NCBI GenBank assembly: GCA_002348385.1 | Contig: DEBD01000047.1 | Location: 20,528 to 76,969, forward strand | Origin: Gammaproteobacteria bacterium UBA2965 | GTDB lineage: Bacteria > Pseudomonadota > Gammaproteobacteria > Pseudomonadales > Azotimanducaceae | Length of the DNA stretch: 56,442 nt | Direction of reading: 5' to 3' | Shown: positions 42,496 to 49,682 of the stretch, piece after piece | Numbering within the stretch: position 1 is the first letter of the stretch | Layout: each line of letters opens with the position of its first letter | The notes under the pieces: generated by a model | Told to the model about the DNA's origin: nothing | Databases searched by the model: none | The model's input: only the letters and a program-made list of their open reading frames with translations | Program-made: the position numbers and the translations under genes

Positions 42496-42682
42496 CCCAA
42501 CTCCCCAATGCCCGCCAGCGCGCCAATATGCCAGAGAAAGCCCGTACCCCCAAAACAGAGCAGCCGAGCACGGGGGCTTCGCTAACGCCGCCCAGGGGTT
42601 GCGTCCGAGTGGGTGATCGTGACATCGTCATCGGCAAATTCGTTCAACAACATAAGAAAACAACTAAGGACTGGAGGACCAC

Positions 42683-43090
42683 ATGATTAGCAGCGGACCC
42701 CTGGAAGATCGCCTGGCCATTCGGGAACTGGTGGACTCATACAACGACGCCGTCATGCGCTTCGACGGGGAAGCCTGGGCCGCCAATTGGCGTGACGACG
42801 CCACCTGGTGTCTCGGTGGCAACGACGTTACCGGCAAAGACAATTTCTTTCCCGTATGGCAGAGCGCCATGGGCGGGTTCAGCTTCGTCGGGTTTTTCGC
42901 CTCTGCGGGCCCCATCGTCGTAGACGGCGACAAAGCCCACGCCACCTGGTACCAGCAGGAGTTCCTGCATCAGAAAGACGGCACCAAGCGCGAAGTTACC
43001 GGGCAGTACGAAGACGACTACGTGAAGGTAGACGGACGCTGGTACTTCCAGCGTCGTGAGTACAACGTGCTCAACTCCTCGGAGTCCTGA
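42683..43090 (+). CDS. NTF2-like / SnoaL-like family protein
   Basis: A 135-aa single-domain protein with the NTF2-like cone fold: N-terminal helix DRLAIRELVDSYNDAVMRFD and WAANWRDDATW typical of SnoaL-like cyclases/dehydratases and ring-hydroxylating dioxygenase small subunits, then GQYEDDYVKVDGRWYFQRRE. It may isomerise or hydrate a small organic molecule (ketosteroid isomerase shares this fold), but no catalytic Asp pair could be confirmed. GGAGGACCAC precedes the ATG. Followed by a perfect 11-bp hairpin and then the convergent E1 beta gene. Confidence 0.83.
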   Translation: MISSGPLEDRLAIRELVDSYNDAVMRFDGEAWAANWRDDATWCLGGNDVTGKDNFFPVWQSAMGGFSFVGFFASAGPIVVDGDKAHATWYQQEFLHQKDGTKREVTGQYEDDYVKVDGRWYFQRREYNVLNSSES

Positions 43091-43107
43091 CCCGCACGCA
43101 ACCCTGC

Positions 43108-43135
43108 CGGCATGGCTCGCAACGGAGCCATGCCG
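43108..43135. terminator. Hairpin after the NTF2-like gene
   Basis: CGGCATGGCTC (43108-43118), loop GCAACG, GAGCCATGCCG (43125-43135): a perfect 11-bp stem 17 bases after the NTF2-like stop. No T-run follows, so it is a Rho-dependent pause or 3' stabiliser instead of a standard intrinsic terminator. Confidence 0.5.
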
Positions 43136-43352
43136 CAATGACACGCCCGACAGTTACCGTCTCTAACCCTGCCGCACTATCGAGGCCGTGAACGCCTCGC
43201 CGGTCGGGCGTGGGCGATCGCCCGCGCAATCGTAGCCCGGCAGTTTTTCATCGACTTAGATCTCGCTAACCAGGCTGAACGATCGAGGTGGTGGAAAGCC
43301 CTAGCGCACATCACCTAGCGTTTGGTCCTAGCCTCAAGTTTTGCCTCCCCGC

Positions 43353-44327
43353 TCAGGCAGGAATCACCTCACGCACTGCCGCAAGGATCGCCTTGGTGTC
43401 CGGGAGGTAGATGTCCTCCAGTACCGGCGCGAATGGTACGGGAGTAAATGGGGCTCCCACCCGTTTCACCGGCGCGTCGAGAAAATCGAATGCCTGGTCT
43501 GAAATCGTAGCCGCGATTTCCGCTCCCAGGCCGCAGAACTGCACCGCCTCCTGAGCCACCACCGCCCGGTTGGTTTTCTGCACCGACCTGATAATGGTGT
43601 CAGTATCCAGCGGCGACAACGTGCGCGGGTCGATCACCTCGGCGCTCACGCCCTCGGCGGCCAACTGCTCGGCGGCCTCCAACGCGTCAATGACCATCCT
43701 GCCGGTAGCCACAATGGTGACGTCATCACCTTCTCGCTTCACATCCGCAACGCCCAACGGCACCTCATAGGGCACATCGGGCACCTCGGTGGATGTCTGC
43801 AGGCAGCGCTTGTTGCTGATGAAGATCACCGGGTTGTCGTCGCGAATGGAGGCGATGAGCAGGCCCTTGGCGTCGTATGCGTTGGAAGGCATCACCACCT
43901 TGAGCCCGGGCACGTGGCAGAACCAGGCCTCCAGGGTGCCGGAATGCTGCGCAGCGCTACTGCTGTCGATGCCGGCATGAGTGGTCAGTACGATGGGCAG
44001 GGTGGGCTGACCACCCAGCATGTACTTCATCTTAGCCATCTGGTTCACGATCTGATCCATGGCCACGCAGACGAAGTCCATGATCATGATCTCGATGACC
44101 GGACGCAGACCCACAGCCGCCGCACCCACGCCTATGCCGGTGAGCGCCAACTCCGAAATAGCCGTGTTGACCACACGCTTGTCCCCGTACTTCTGGTGCA
44201 GGCCAGCGTCCGTTCCAAAGGGGCCGCCCACGCGCACGTCTTCCCCCGCCACGAACACGTCGGGATCCCGGTCCATTTCCTGGTCCAGAGCCTCCGCCAC
44301 GGCAACGGTCATGTTCTTCTCGCTCAT
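43353..44327 (-). CDS. TPP-dependent 2-oxoacid/acetoin dehydrogenase E1 component, beta subunit
   Basis: A 324-aa transketolase-like beta subunit. It starts NMTVAVAEALDQEMDRDPDV and contains GEDVRVGGPFGTDAGL, the typical helix VVMPSNAYDAKGLLIASI (about 138), and the C-terminal half VEVIDPRTLSPLDTD-like segment AEVIDPRTLSPLDTDTI. Together with the alpha subunit it decarboxylates pyruvate, a branched-chain 2-oxoacid or acetoin using thiamine diphosphate. Its ATG overlaps the alpha-subunit stop (ATGA). No lipoyl E2 or E3 gene follows; the pair is isolated in this window. Confidence 0.92.
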   Translation of the reverse strand: MSEKNMTVAVAEALDQEMDRDPDVFVAGEDVRVGGPFGTDAGLHQKYGDKRVVNTAISELALTGIGVGAAAVGLRPVIEIMIMDFVCVAMDQIVNQMAKMKYMLGGQPTLPIVLTTHAGIDSSSAAQHSGTLEAWFCHVPGLKVVMPSNAYDAKGLLIASIRDDNPVIFISNKRCLQTSTEVPDVPYEVPLGVADVKREGDDVTIVATGRMVIDALEAAEQLAAEGVSAEVIDPRTLSPLDTDTIIRSVQKTNRAVVAQEAVQFCGLGAEIAATISDQAFDFLDAPVKRVGAPFTPVPFAPVLEDIYLPDTKAILAAVREVIPA

Positions 44328-45304
44328 CGTGCCGCTCCCGTTTCGGTGTAAACGTCACGGTAAAGGTCCTCCGGCACCGGGTCTGGACTGCCGGCCGCAA
44401 ATTCGATGGCATCCTCCATTTCCTGCCCGATGCGACCCGTGATGGCGTCCGCTTCGGCCGCGCTGAGCACCCCGCGCTCGGCCAGTTCCTTGCGCCACAA
44501 CAGGATGGGATCCCTTGCCCGCCAACTGGCCACCTCTTCCTCGTCACGATCGAGCATGCCGAAGTCGCGGCCGACATGGTCGTAGAACCGATAGGTCTTG
44601 CACTCCAGCAGCGTCGGACCCTCCCCGCGGCGGGCCCGGGCTATTGCCTCGCTGGCCGCTTCATGCACGGCCATGATGTCCATACCGTCTACGATCACGC
44701 CCGGGATGCCGTAGCCGGTGGCACGATCCGCAATGTCGCTGACCGAAGTGGTGCCTGCAATGGGGGACCACTCGCCATACAGGTTGTTTTCGCACACGAA
44801 CACAATGGGGGCCTTCAGCACCGACGCCATGTTCACAGCTTCGTGAAAAGCACCTTCGTTGGTCGCACCGTCGCCGAAGAAGCAAACGGTCACGCGACCG
44901 TCTTCCCGATAAGCCGACGCGAAGGAGACTCCCAGAGCGATGGGCGCCCCGGCGGCAACGATTCCATTTGCGCCAATCATGCCCAGGTCCAATGCGGCAA
45001 TGTGCATCGAGCCACCCTTGCCACCGTTGTAACCGTTGGACTTGGCAAACAACTCGGCAAACATGCGCTTGGGATCTCCGCCTTTGGCGATGAGGTGGCC
45101 ATGCCCACGGTGTGTCGAAGTGATGTAGTCATCCGGCTGCAACGCCTCGCACACGCCGACACCAACGGCTTCTTCGCCGCAGTATAGGTGCACTGACCCG
45201 TGAATGCGGGCCTGCTCCATCAAGCGCGCGGCCCGCTCGTCAAACTCGCGAATGCGCGTCATCTGCTCGAACATATGCACGAGCTGTTCGTTGGCAAGTT
45301 CCAC
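44324..45304 (-). CDS. TPP-dependent 2-oxoacid/acetoin dehydrogenase E1 component, alpha subunit
   Basis: A 326-aa alpha subunit. The TPP-binding motif GDGATNEGAFHEAVNMASV with ENNLYG (about 155-190) is clear, as are the His motif YITSTHRGHGHLIAKGGD and the phosphorylation-loop region DRATGYGIPGVIVDGMD. The compact length and the VGRDFGMLDRDEEEV segment fit acetoin-dehydrogenase-type E1 alpha. Start is GTG 45304 with GGGGAGG upstream. Divergent from the quinone-oxidoreductase-type gene. Confidence 0.92.
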   Translation of the reverse strand: MELANEQLVHMFEQMTRIREFDERAARLMEQARIHGSVHLYCGEEAVGVGVCEALQPDDYITSTHRGHGHLIAKGGDPKRMFAELFAKSNGYNGGKGGSMHIAALDLGMIGANGIVAAGAPIALGVSFASAYREDGRVTVCFFGDGATNEGAFHEAVNMASVLKAPIVFVCENNLYGEWSPIAGTTSVSDIADRATGYGIPGVIVDGMDIMAVHEAASEAIARARRGEGPTLLECKTYRFYDHVGRDFGMLDRDEEEVASWRARDPILLWRKELAERGVLSAAEADAITGRIGQEMEDAIEFAAGSPDPVPEDLYRDVYTETGAAR

Positions 45305-45420
45305 AACGGCCTCCCCTGTTCTAGACCTTCACAGGCTAACGGAGCAGCTTCGCGGGCGTCAAACCGTTGACAGGCCTGCGGCCATTCCCGGAGCATCGCA
45401 AAAAAACAAGGAATACGAAC

Positions 45421-46407
45421 ATGCGGATCTGGCGCGCCGAACGCTTCGGCAAACCTCAGGAAGTTCTGGAACTGGCCGAGCTCGAATATCCGGAGCCCGC
45501 CCACCAGATGGTGGAGCTTAAGGTGGAAGCCACAGGTGTGGGGCTGCCCGACGCCTTGATGGTGGCCGGCAACTACCCCGCCGTGCACCGGCCACCGGTG
45601 ACCCCCGGTCAGGAGATTGCCGGTGTGGTCACCCGCGTCGGCGCAGGCTGCACCGTGCAACCGGGCGATCGAGTCTTGAGTTCTACGCGCTTCGCCGAAG
45701 GTTTCGGCGGCTTTGCCGAGCACTGCCAGGTGCACGAATCAGAGACCCTGCCCATTCCTGCCGGCATGTCCGCGGAGCAAGCCGCCGGATTCTGGGTACC
45801 CTTTCACACGGGCTATGTGGGGGTCATACAGCGCGCCCAGCTACAGCGCGGCGAGACCATGCTGGTGCTAGGCGGGGCAGGCAGCTCGGGTTCAGCGGCG
45901 ATCCAACTGGGCAAGGCGGTGGGCGCCGAAGTGATCGCCACCGTGAGCTCGCAGGAGAAAGCCGAGTTCTGCCGCTCGCTCGGTGCGGACCACGTAATCA
46001 ACTATCAGGAGACGCCCATCAATGAGGCAGTGAAGGCGATCAAGGGGCGCGCTGGCGTGGAAGTAGTTTATGACCCGGTAGGTGGAACCGCTTTCGCCCA
46101 GGCCGTGAAGTGCATGGCCCGCCACGGGCGGGTGGTGCTCATCGGCTACTCTAGCGGCGAGTGGCCCAAGATCGATCCGCTCAACGCCATCCTGCGTAGC
46201 TACTCGCTGATTGGTGCGTTTCCCGGCGCTCGAACCCTGGAGGAAACCCAATCCCAGCACGCTGAGATGTGTCGCATGGCAGAAGCGGGACAGATCAGGG
46301 TGCCCGTAGACAAGGTGTTCGAGTTCTCCCGGGTGCCCGAGGCCATCGCTCGGGTGGGCGAGAGCAAAGCGGTGGGCAAGGTGATCGTGCGCGGCGCCCT
46401 GGCTTAG
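45421..46407 (+). CDS. NADPH:quinone oxidoreductase-like zinc-independent MDR
   Basis: A 328-aa medium-chain dehydrogenase/reductase without structural zinc Cys residues. VTPGQEIAGVVTRVGAG (about 62) and the nucleotide turn VLGGAGSSGSAAIQLGKAVG (about 145) are typical of quinone reductases and crotonyl/enone reductases. Start set at ATG 45421 with AAGGAA upstream; the open frame begins earlier. Convergent with the VOC gene at 46415 (7 bp). Substrate may be an enoyl-CoA or quinone; not further resolved. Confidence 0.9.
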   Translation: MRIWRAERFGKPQEVLELAELEYPEPAHQMVELKVEATGVGLPDALMVAGNYPAVHRPPVTPGQEIAGVVTRVGAGCTVQPGDRVLSSTRFAEGFGGFAEHCQVHESETLPIPAGMSAEQAAGFWVPFHTGYVGVIQRAQLQRGETMLVLGGAGSSGSAAIQLGKAVGAEVIATVSSQEKAEFCRSLGADHVINYQETPINEAVKAIKGRAGVEVVYDPVGGTAFAQAVKCMARHGRVVLIGYSSGEWPKIDPLNAILRSYSLIGAFPGARTLEETQSQHAEMCRMAEAGQIRVPVDKVFEFSRVPEAIARVGESKAVGKVIVRGALA

Positions 46408-46414
46408 CGGGCCC

Positions 46415-46951
46415 TCAAGCTTTACCTGCGGCGACCGCGCGCTGTTTGCGCGTCTGCTCGGTAAGCTCCGCGAGCCATTCGTCTGTGGCCCGATCCTCGA
46501 GGATCTCGATGATCTCGTCATCGGGACCGCGGATGTACGTGGTCTTGTGCAACCCGAGATCAAGCGGTTTGGTATTAGCATGGAAGCCGGCCGCCACTAC
46601 CCGTTCGTAGAGTTCGTCCACGTCGTCTACCTCCAGTGCGTAGTGTGTCACGCCTTTGTCCGCCGGCCGGTAGTCGTCGGGGAGCGGACGCCCTTGCGGG
46701 GAATCCCATTGCCACAACTCGATCATGGTGTCGCCCGCGCGTAGCCAGGTAACGCGGCCACGCGCTTCGTCCATTCCGACCACCGCGTTGAGAGGCGGCA
46801 CGTCGTCCAGGTCCGAGTCGAAAACCAACTCCAGACCAAGCAGATCTCGATAGAAGGCCAACGATCGTTCCATGTCGCTCACGCTGATGCCTGTGTGATT
46901 AACCCGCTTGATGGTGGCTTTCGCCTTCTTTTCACCCGCTTGATCACTCAT
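46415..46951 (-). CDS. VOC-family glyoxalase-like protein
   Basis: A 178-aa VOC protein with the N-terminal module VNHTGISVSDMERSLAFYRD (metal-ligand His in VNHTGI), the second module GVTHYALEVDDVDELYERV and the strand RGPDDEIIEILED with the Glu ligand. Similar to lactoylglutathione-lyase-like and extradiol-dioxygenase-like proteins. It has an extended basic C-terminus (TEQTRKQRAVAAGKA). Related family member at 48792-49352 is only distantly similar. Confidence 0.87.
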   Translation of the reverse strand: MSDQAGEKKAKATIKRVNHTGISVSDMERSLAFYRDLLGLELVFDSDLDDVPPLNAVVGMDEARGRVTWLRAGDTMIELWQWDSPQGRPLPDDYRPADKGVTHYALEVDDVDELYERVVAAGFHANTKPLDLGLHKTTYIRGPDDEIIEILEDRATDEWLAELTEQTRKQRAVAAGKA

Positions 46952-47002
46952 GAAACACCCCCGGTTGTGCGGCGATCATGGTCACGCCGCAACAAGGCCG
47001 GG

Positions 47003-47602
47003 TCAAGCCTGGTACGAGCGCGCAAAGCTAAGCACGAAGCTCACCGGCACCGAGCCGCCGATGCTTGACAGGCCAGCCACCTCCCGCAGCCGCTCCACGC
47101 CCGCATCCAACCCGAATGCGGCCGCATTGACGACCACGGGCTTAAGGCTTGCGACAACGAAACCGTCGGAGGACACGCGCGTGACAAGCAAATCCACGCC
47201 CATCTGCACGGATTCACCGTGCAACTTCAACACCACCTCTTGACGGGTCTGAAGGCTCTCGCCGGGGGCTAGCGCCAGGTAGCCAGGCAGGTCCACTTCG
47301 GCGGAGAGGCTCGCTGTCGGAAACGCCCCAGTTTCGAACAGCAGCTCACGCATTCGTTCGTCGCGGATGGGGATCAGCGTATCCACGCTGGCAAGCTCGA
47401 TTTGCACATCGGCAACGCCCGCCTCGCTTACTGCGCCACGCAGCTGGGTGAAGGTGTGTACCTCTGAGACATTCACCGCCTTGGTGGATACGAAGCTCAC
47501 GAGCGAGTGCGCCTTGTTGAGCTGCCACGGCCCAACCGGAGCCTCCGCGCAGGCGGCCATGAGTACCGAAACAAACGCGCCAAAAACCAGCTTCTTAACC
47601 AC
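47003..47602 (-). CDS. YceI-like periplasmic lipoprotein
   Basis: A 199-aa protein. GTG 47602 is chosen because AGGAGG lies six bases upstream and the product then begins with a lipoprotein signal VVKKLVFGAFVSVLMAACAE (lipobox LMAAC, Cys anchored). The body WQLNKAHSLVSFVSTKAVNV and VEHELRLHG-type segment VVLKLHGESVQMGVDLLV match the YceI lipocalin-like fold that binds isoprenoid or fatty-acid molecules. Role in binding a polyisoprenoid quinone or stress protection is plausible. Followed on the other strand by the SGNH-like gene. Confidence 0.86.
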   Translation of the reverse strand: MVKKLVFGAFVSVLMAACAEAPVGPWQLNKAHSLVSFVSTKAVNVSEVHTFTQLRGAVSEAGVADVQIELASVDTLIPIRDERMRELLFETGAFPTASLSAEVDLPGYLALAPGESLQTRQEVVLKLHGESVQMGVDLLVTRVSSDGFVVASLKPVVVNAAAFGLDAGVERLREVAGLSSIGGSVPVSFVLSFARSYQA

Positions 47603-47751
47603 CGCTTCACCTCCTGTTTGCCCAGATGGTCCGCGACCAATTCGCGTGATGCAAGTGCGGTATGACACCCCCTCATCGCAGGGCACGCACCATTGGGACA
47701 CGCTCGAAGGGCGGGTAAGATGCGCACGCGCCAGAACCGATTGAGGTAACC

Positions 47752-48795
47752 ATCAAAAACCTGCTGCTCAGCCTGGTCACGCTTGCGCTCGCCCTGGCCG
47801 CAGCGGAGACGGTATTGCGCTGGTGGGTGGACCCTTCACGCGTTTACCGCACCATCCGGCCCCTACCCGCAGTCAGTGGGTTTCACAATGCCTTGCGCTT
47901 CTGGGAACAACACCGTGCCAACGGGCCATCGCAGGTTGGCCACGATCCGCTTCTCGGGTGGGATTTCGACATCCAGGGGGATCGCATTCGCGGCGTCCGC
48001 CGGGCCACCTGGGCTGCTGATGATCTGGGCATCGTGGCATTGGGGGATTCGTTTACCTACGGCAACGAAGTTGGTCCCCGGGAGAACTTCTCGGCGCTGA
48101 TCGATGCCAGGCCAGGTTTTCGGGTCTTGAACATGGCTATACCCGGTTACGGCATCGGCCAGGCATGCCTGAAATACGCCTACTACGGCACCGAGCACAA
48201 CCCTGACGTTGTGCTGTTCGGCATCTATGTGGACGACTATCACCGCACCAGCCTCGGCTTCACTTCGTCCGCCAAGCCTTACTTCGCCATCTCACCCGCT
48301 GGTCTGGGAGTGCTCGGTCAGCCGGTCCCCACCCCAGCCGAGCAGATAGGCGGGGTGCAACGACAATTGGATCAGCGCAGGTCCGTTCTTTGGGACGCGT
48401 TGCAAAGCCTGTGGCTGAAAGCGACAACGGGCCCGGAGCAGGAGGCAGCGTACTTCGACGCCACCGATTTGATCGTCACCGAACTGCTGCGGCAACTAGG
48501 CGACAGTCTGGGATCCCACCAGCGCCTGATCGTGATACATATCCCCAGAGCCGAGCACTTCGTCGACCCTGATCCCTTCCGCGCCGCCATGGGGAAACGG
48601 CTCAAGGGGATATACGAGGCACTCGATATCGAGCACATCGACCTCGAGGTAGAATTTCTGAACGGCGCCAACGCGCAGCAAGTTTTCGATCGCTACTACG
48701 TACATCGCTCGAGCGGCTCGGTAGGCCACTTCAGCACAGCCGGGCACCAACGGGTGATGGAGCTTGTGCTCCAGCGGCTGAAAGCCGGTCGCTAA
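47752..48795 (+). CDS. SGNH/GDSL-hydrolase-like membrane-anchored protein, non-standard start
   Basis: A 347-aa protein if read from ATC 47752. No ATG, GTG or TTG lies between the in-frame TAA (47716-47718) and TTG 47815, yet the intervening codons encode a signal anchor (IKNLLLSLVTLALALAAAET) typical of these proteins. GAGG lies five bases before the ATC, an ideal ribosome site, so either ATC is the start or a base change destroyed an ATG. The SGNH blocks are IVALGDSFTYGNEV, MAIPGYGIGQA, DVVLFGIYVDDY and GHFSTAGHQ; the Asn of block III is replaced by Asp (VDDY). Such proteins often acetylate or deacetylate glycans. Convergent with the VOC gene (4-bp overlap). Confidence 0.78.
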   Translation: MKNLLLSLVTLALALAAAETVLRWWVDPSRVYRTIRPLPAVSGFHNALRFWEQHRANGPSQVGHDPLLGWDFDIQGDRIRGVRRATWAADDLGIVALGDSFTYGNEVGPRENFSALIDARPGFRVLNMAIPGYGIGQACLKYAYYGTEHNPDVVLFGIYVDDYHRTSLGFTSSAKPYFAISPAGLGVLGQPVPTPAEQIGGVQRQLDQRRSVLWDALQSLWLKATTGPEQEAAYFDATDLIVTELLRQLGDSLGSHQRLIVIHIPRAEHFVDPDPFRAAMGKRLKGIYEALDIEHIDLEVEFLNGANAQQVFDRYYVHRSSGSVGHFSTAGHQRVMELVLQRLKAGR

Positions 48796-49352
48796 CCCCC
48801 CGCGGCTCGTTCTATATCCTTGTCGAGCACCAGATAGATGTCGTCACCCGGGCGCCACAATTCGTGCGCCCGCTTCATCGCGGCCCAGCGACCGAGAATA
48901 CCCGGCGGGTCGCCGTGGATTTCGGTGAAGCAACCGTTCACCTCGCGGGTGTCGAAGTATGCGGCGTCCACGCCATCGGCATACAGGCGGCACGCGTCAA
49001 TGAAGCCTTTGTGCAGCAGGCGTTGATACTCGGCCTCGAAGTCGTGCACCAGTATGGCCACGTGGTGAAAGCCCTCCTCACCCGGGGCAAACATGTCGCG
49101 GTAGATGGAAGGCGTGTCGTCGTGCTGCTGAATGAACTGGATCATGATGTCGCCCAGATAGCCAAACGCATAAGAAACGTCGGCCTCCTGATCCGTGCCG
49201 CGGTAATGGAACTTATCGGTCTTGTGATGCCATGTCCTACGAAACGGCCCTGCCCCATAAAGGTCAGACCATTTCTCGATCGCACCGTCTAGATCATTGA
49301 CAAAATAGGCTTCCTGGAAGAACGGATAGCTCCCGATTCGATCACCGCTCAT
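48792..49352 (-). CDS. VOC-family protein
   Basis: A 186-aa VOC/glyoxalase-like protein. The two modules start FQEAYFVNDLDGAIEKWSD and GFHHVAILVHDFEAEYQRLL; HHVAI holds the ligand His and YFDTREVNGCFTEIHGDPP gives the last strand with the Glu. Members include dioxygenases and epimerases. Its ATG follows CACACG with a weak ribosome site. Divergent from the TonB receptor gene. Confidence 0.87.
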   Translation of the reverse strand: MSGDRIGSYPFFQEAYFVNDLDGAIEKWSDLYGAGPFRRTWHHKTDKFHYRGTDQEADVSYAFGYLGDIMIQFIQQHDDTPSIYRDMFAPGEEGFHHVAILVHDFEAEYQRLLHKGFIDACRLYADGVDAAYFDTREVNGCFTEIHGDPPGILGRWAAMKRAHELWRPGDDIYLVLDKDIERAAGG

Positions 49353-49682
49353 CGTGTGTCCCCACAGTCTTTGGAACCTCCGATATTACGGCGGTCGCGC
49401 TAGACAAGCCATGCGCGTCATGCCACCCACCTGGCGTAATCGCTTTTGTTGCGGTTGCTTCGCATCGCACCAACTGCCCCTGAACCGGTTGTTCCTTCGC
49501 AATCTGAACAGGAAGTATTCTGTAGGGTGGGCACGCTCTTTAGCATCGCCAATAGCAACCAACTTTGCAGAAATAGCGGCAATTCAACATGGACACTATT
49601 TAGCCAGCGTTATAGAGTTCGGCTTTGGTGGGGCACATCCCTAATGTGGGCGTGCGCCCTGAGCGTTTTATTGGAGGGGACT
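49353..49682. other. Long upstream region of the TonB-dependent receptor gene
   Basis: 330 bp between the VOC gene and the receptor ATG. The receptor frame is open through most of it but has no ribosome site, and the signal peptide begins only at 49683. I see no clear riboswitch or operator; the segment is AT-richer than the genes and is the likely site of the receptor promoter. Confidence 0.5.

Noticed and set aside
43091..43352. Gene between the NTF2-like and E1 beta genes
   Set aside because: Only stop-rich sequence and one hairpin were seen; both neighbours converge on this gap.
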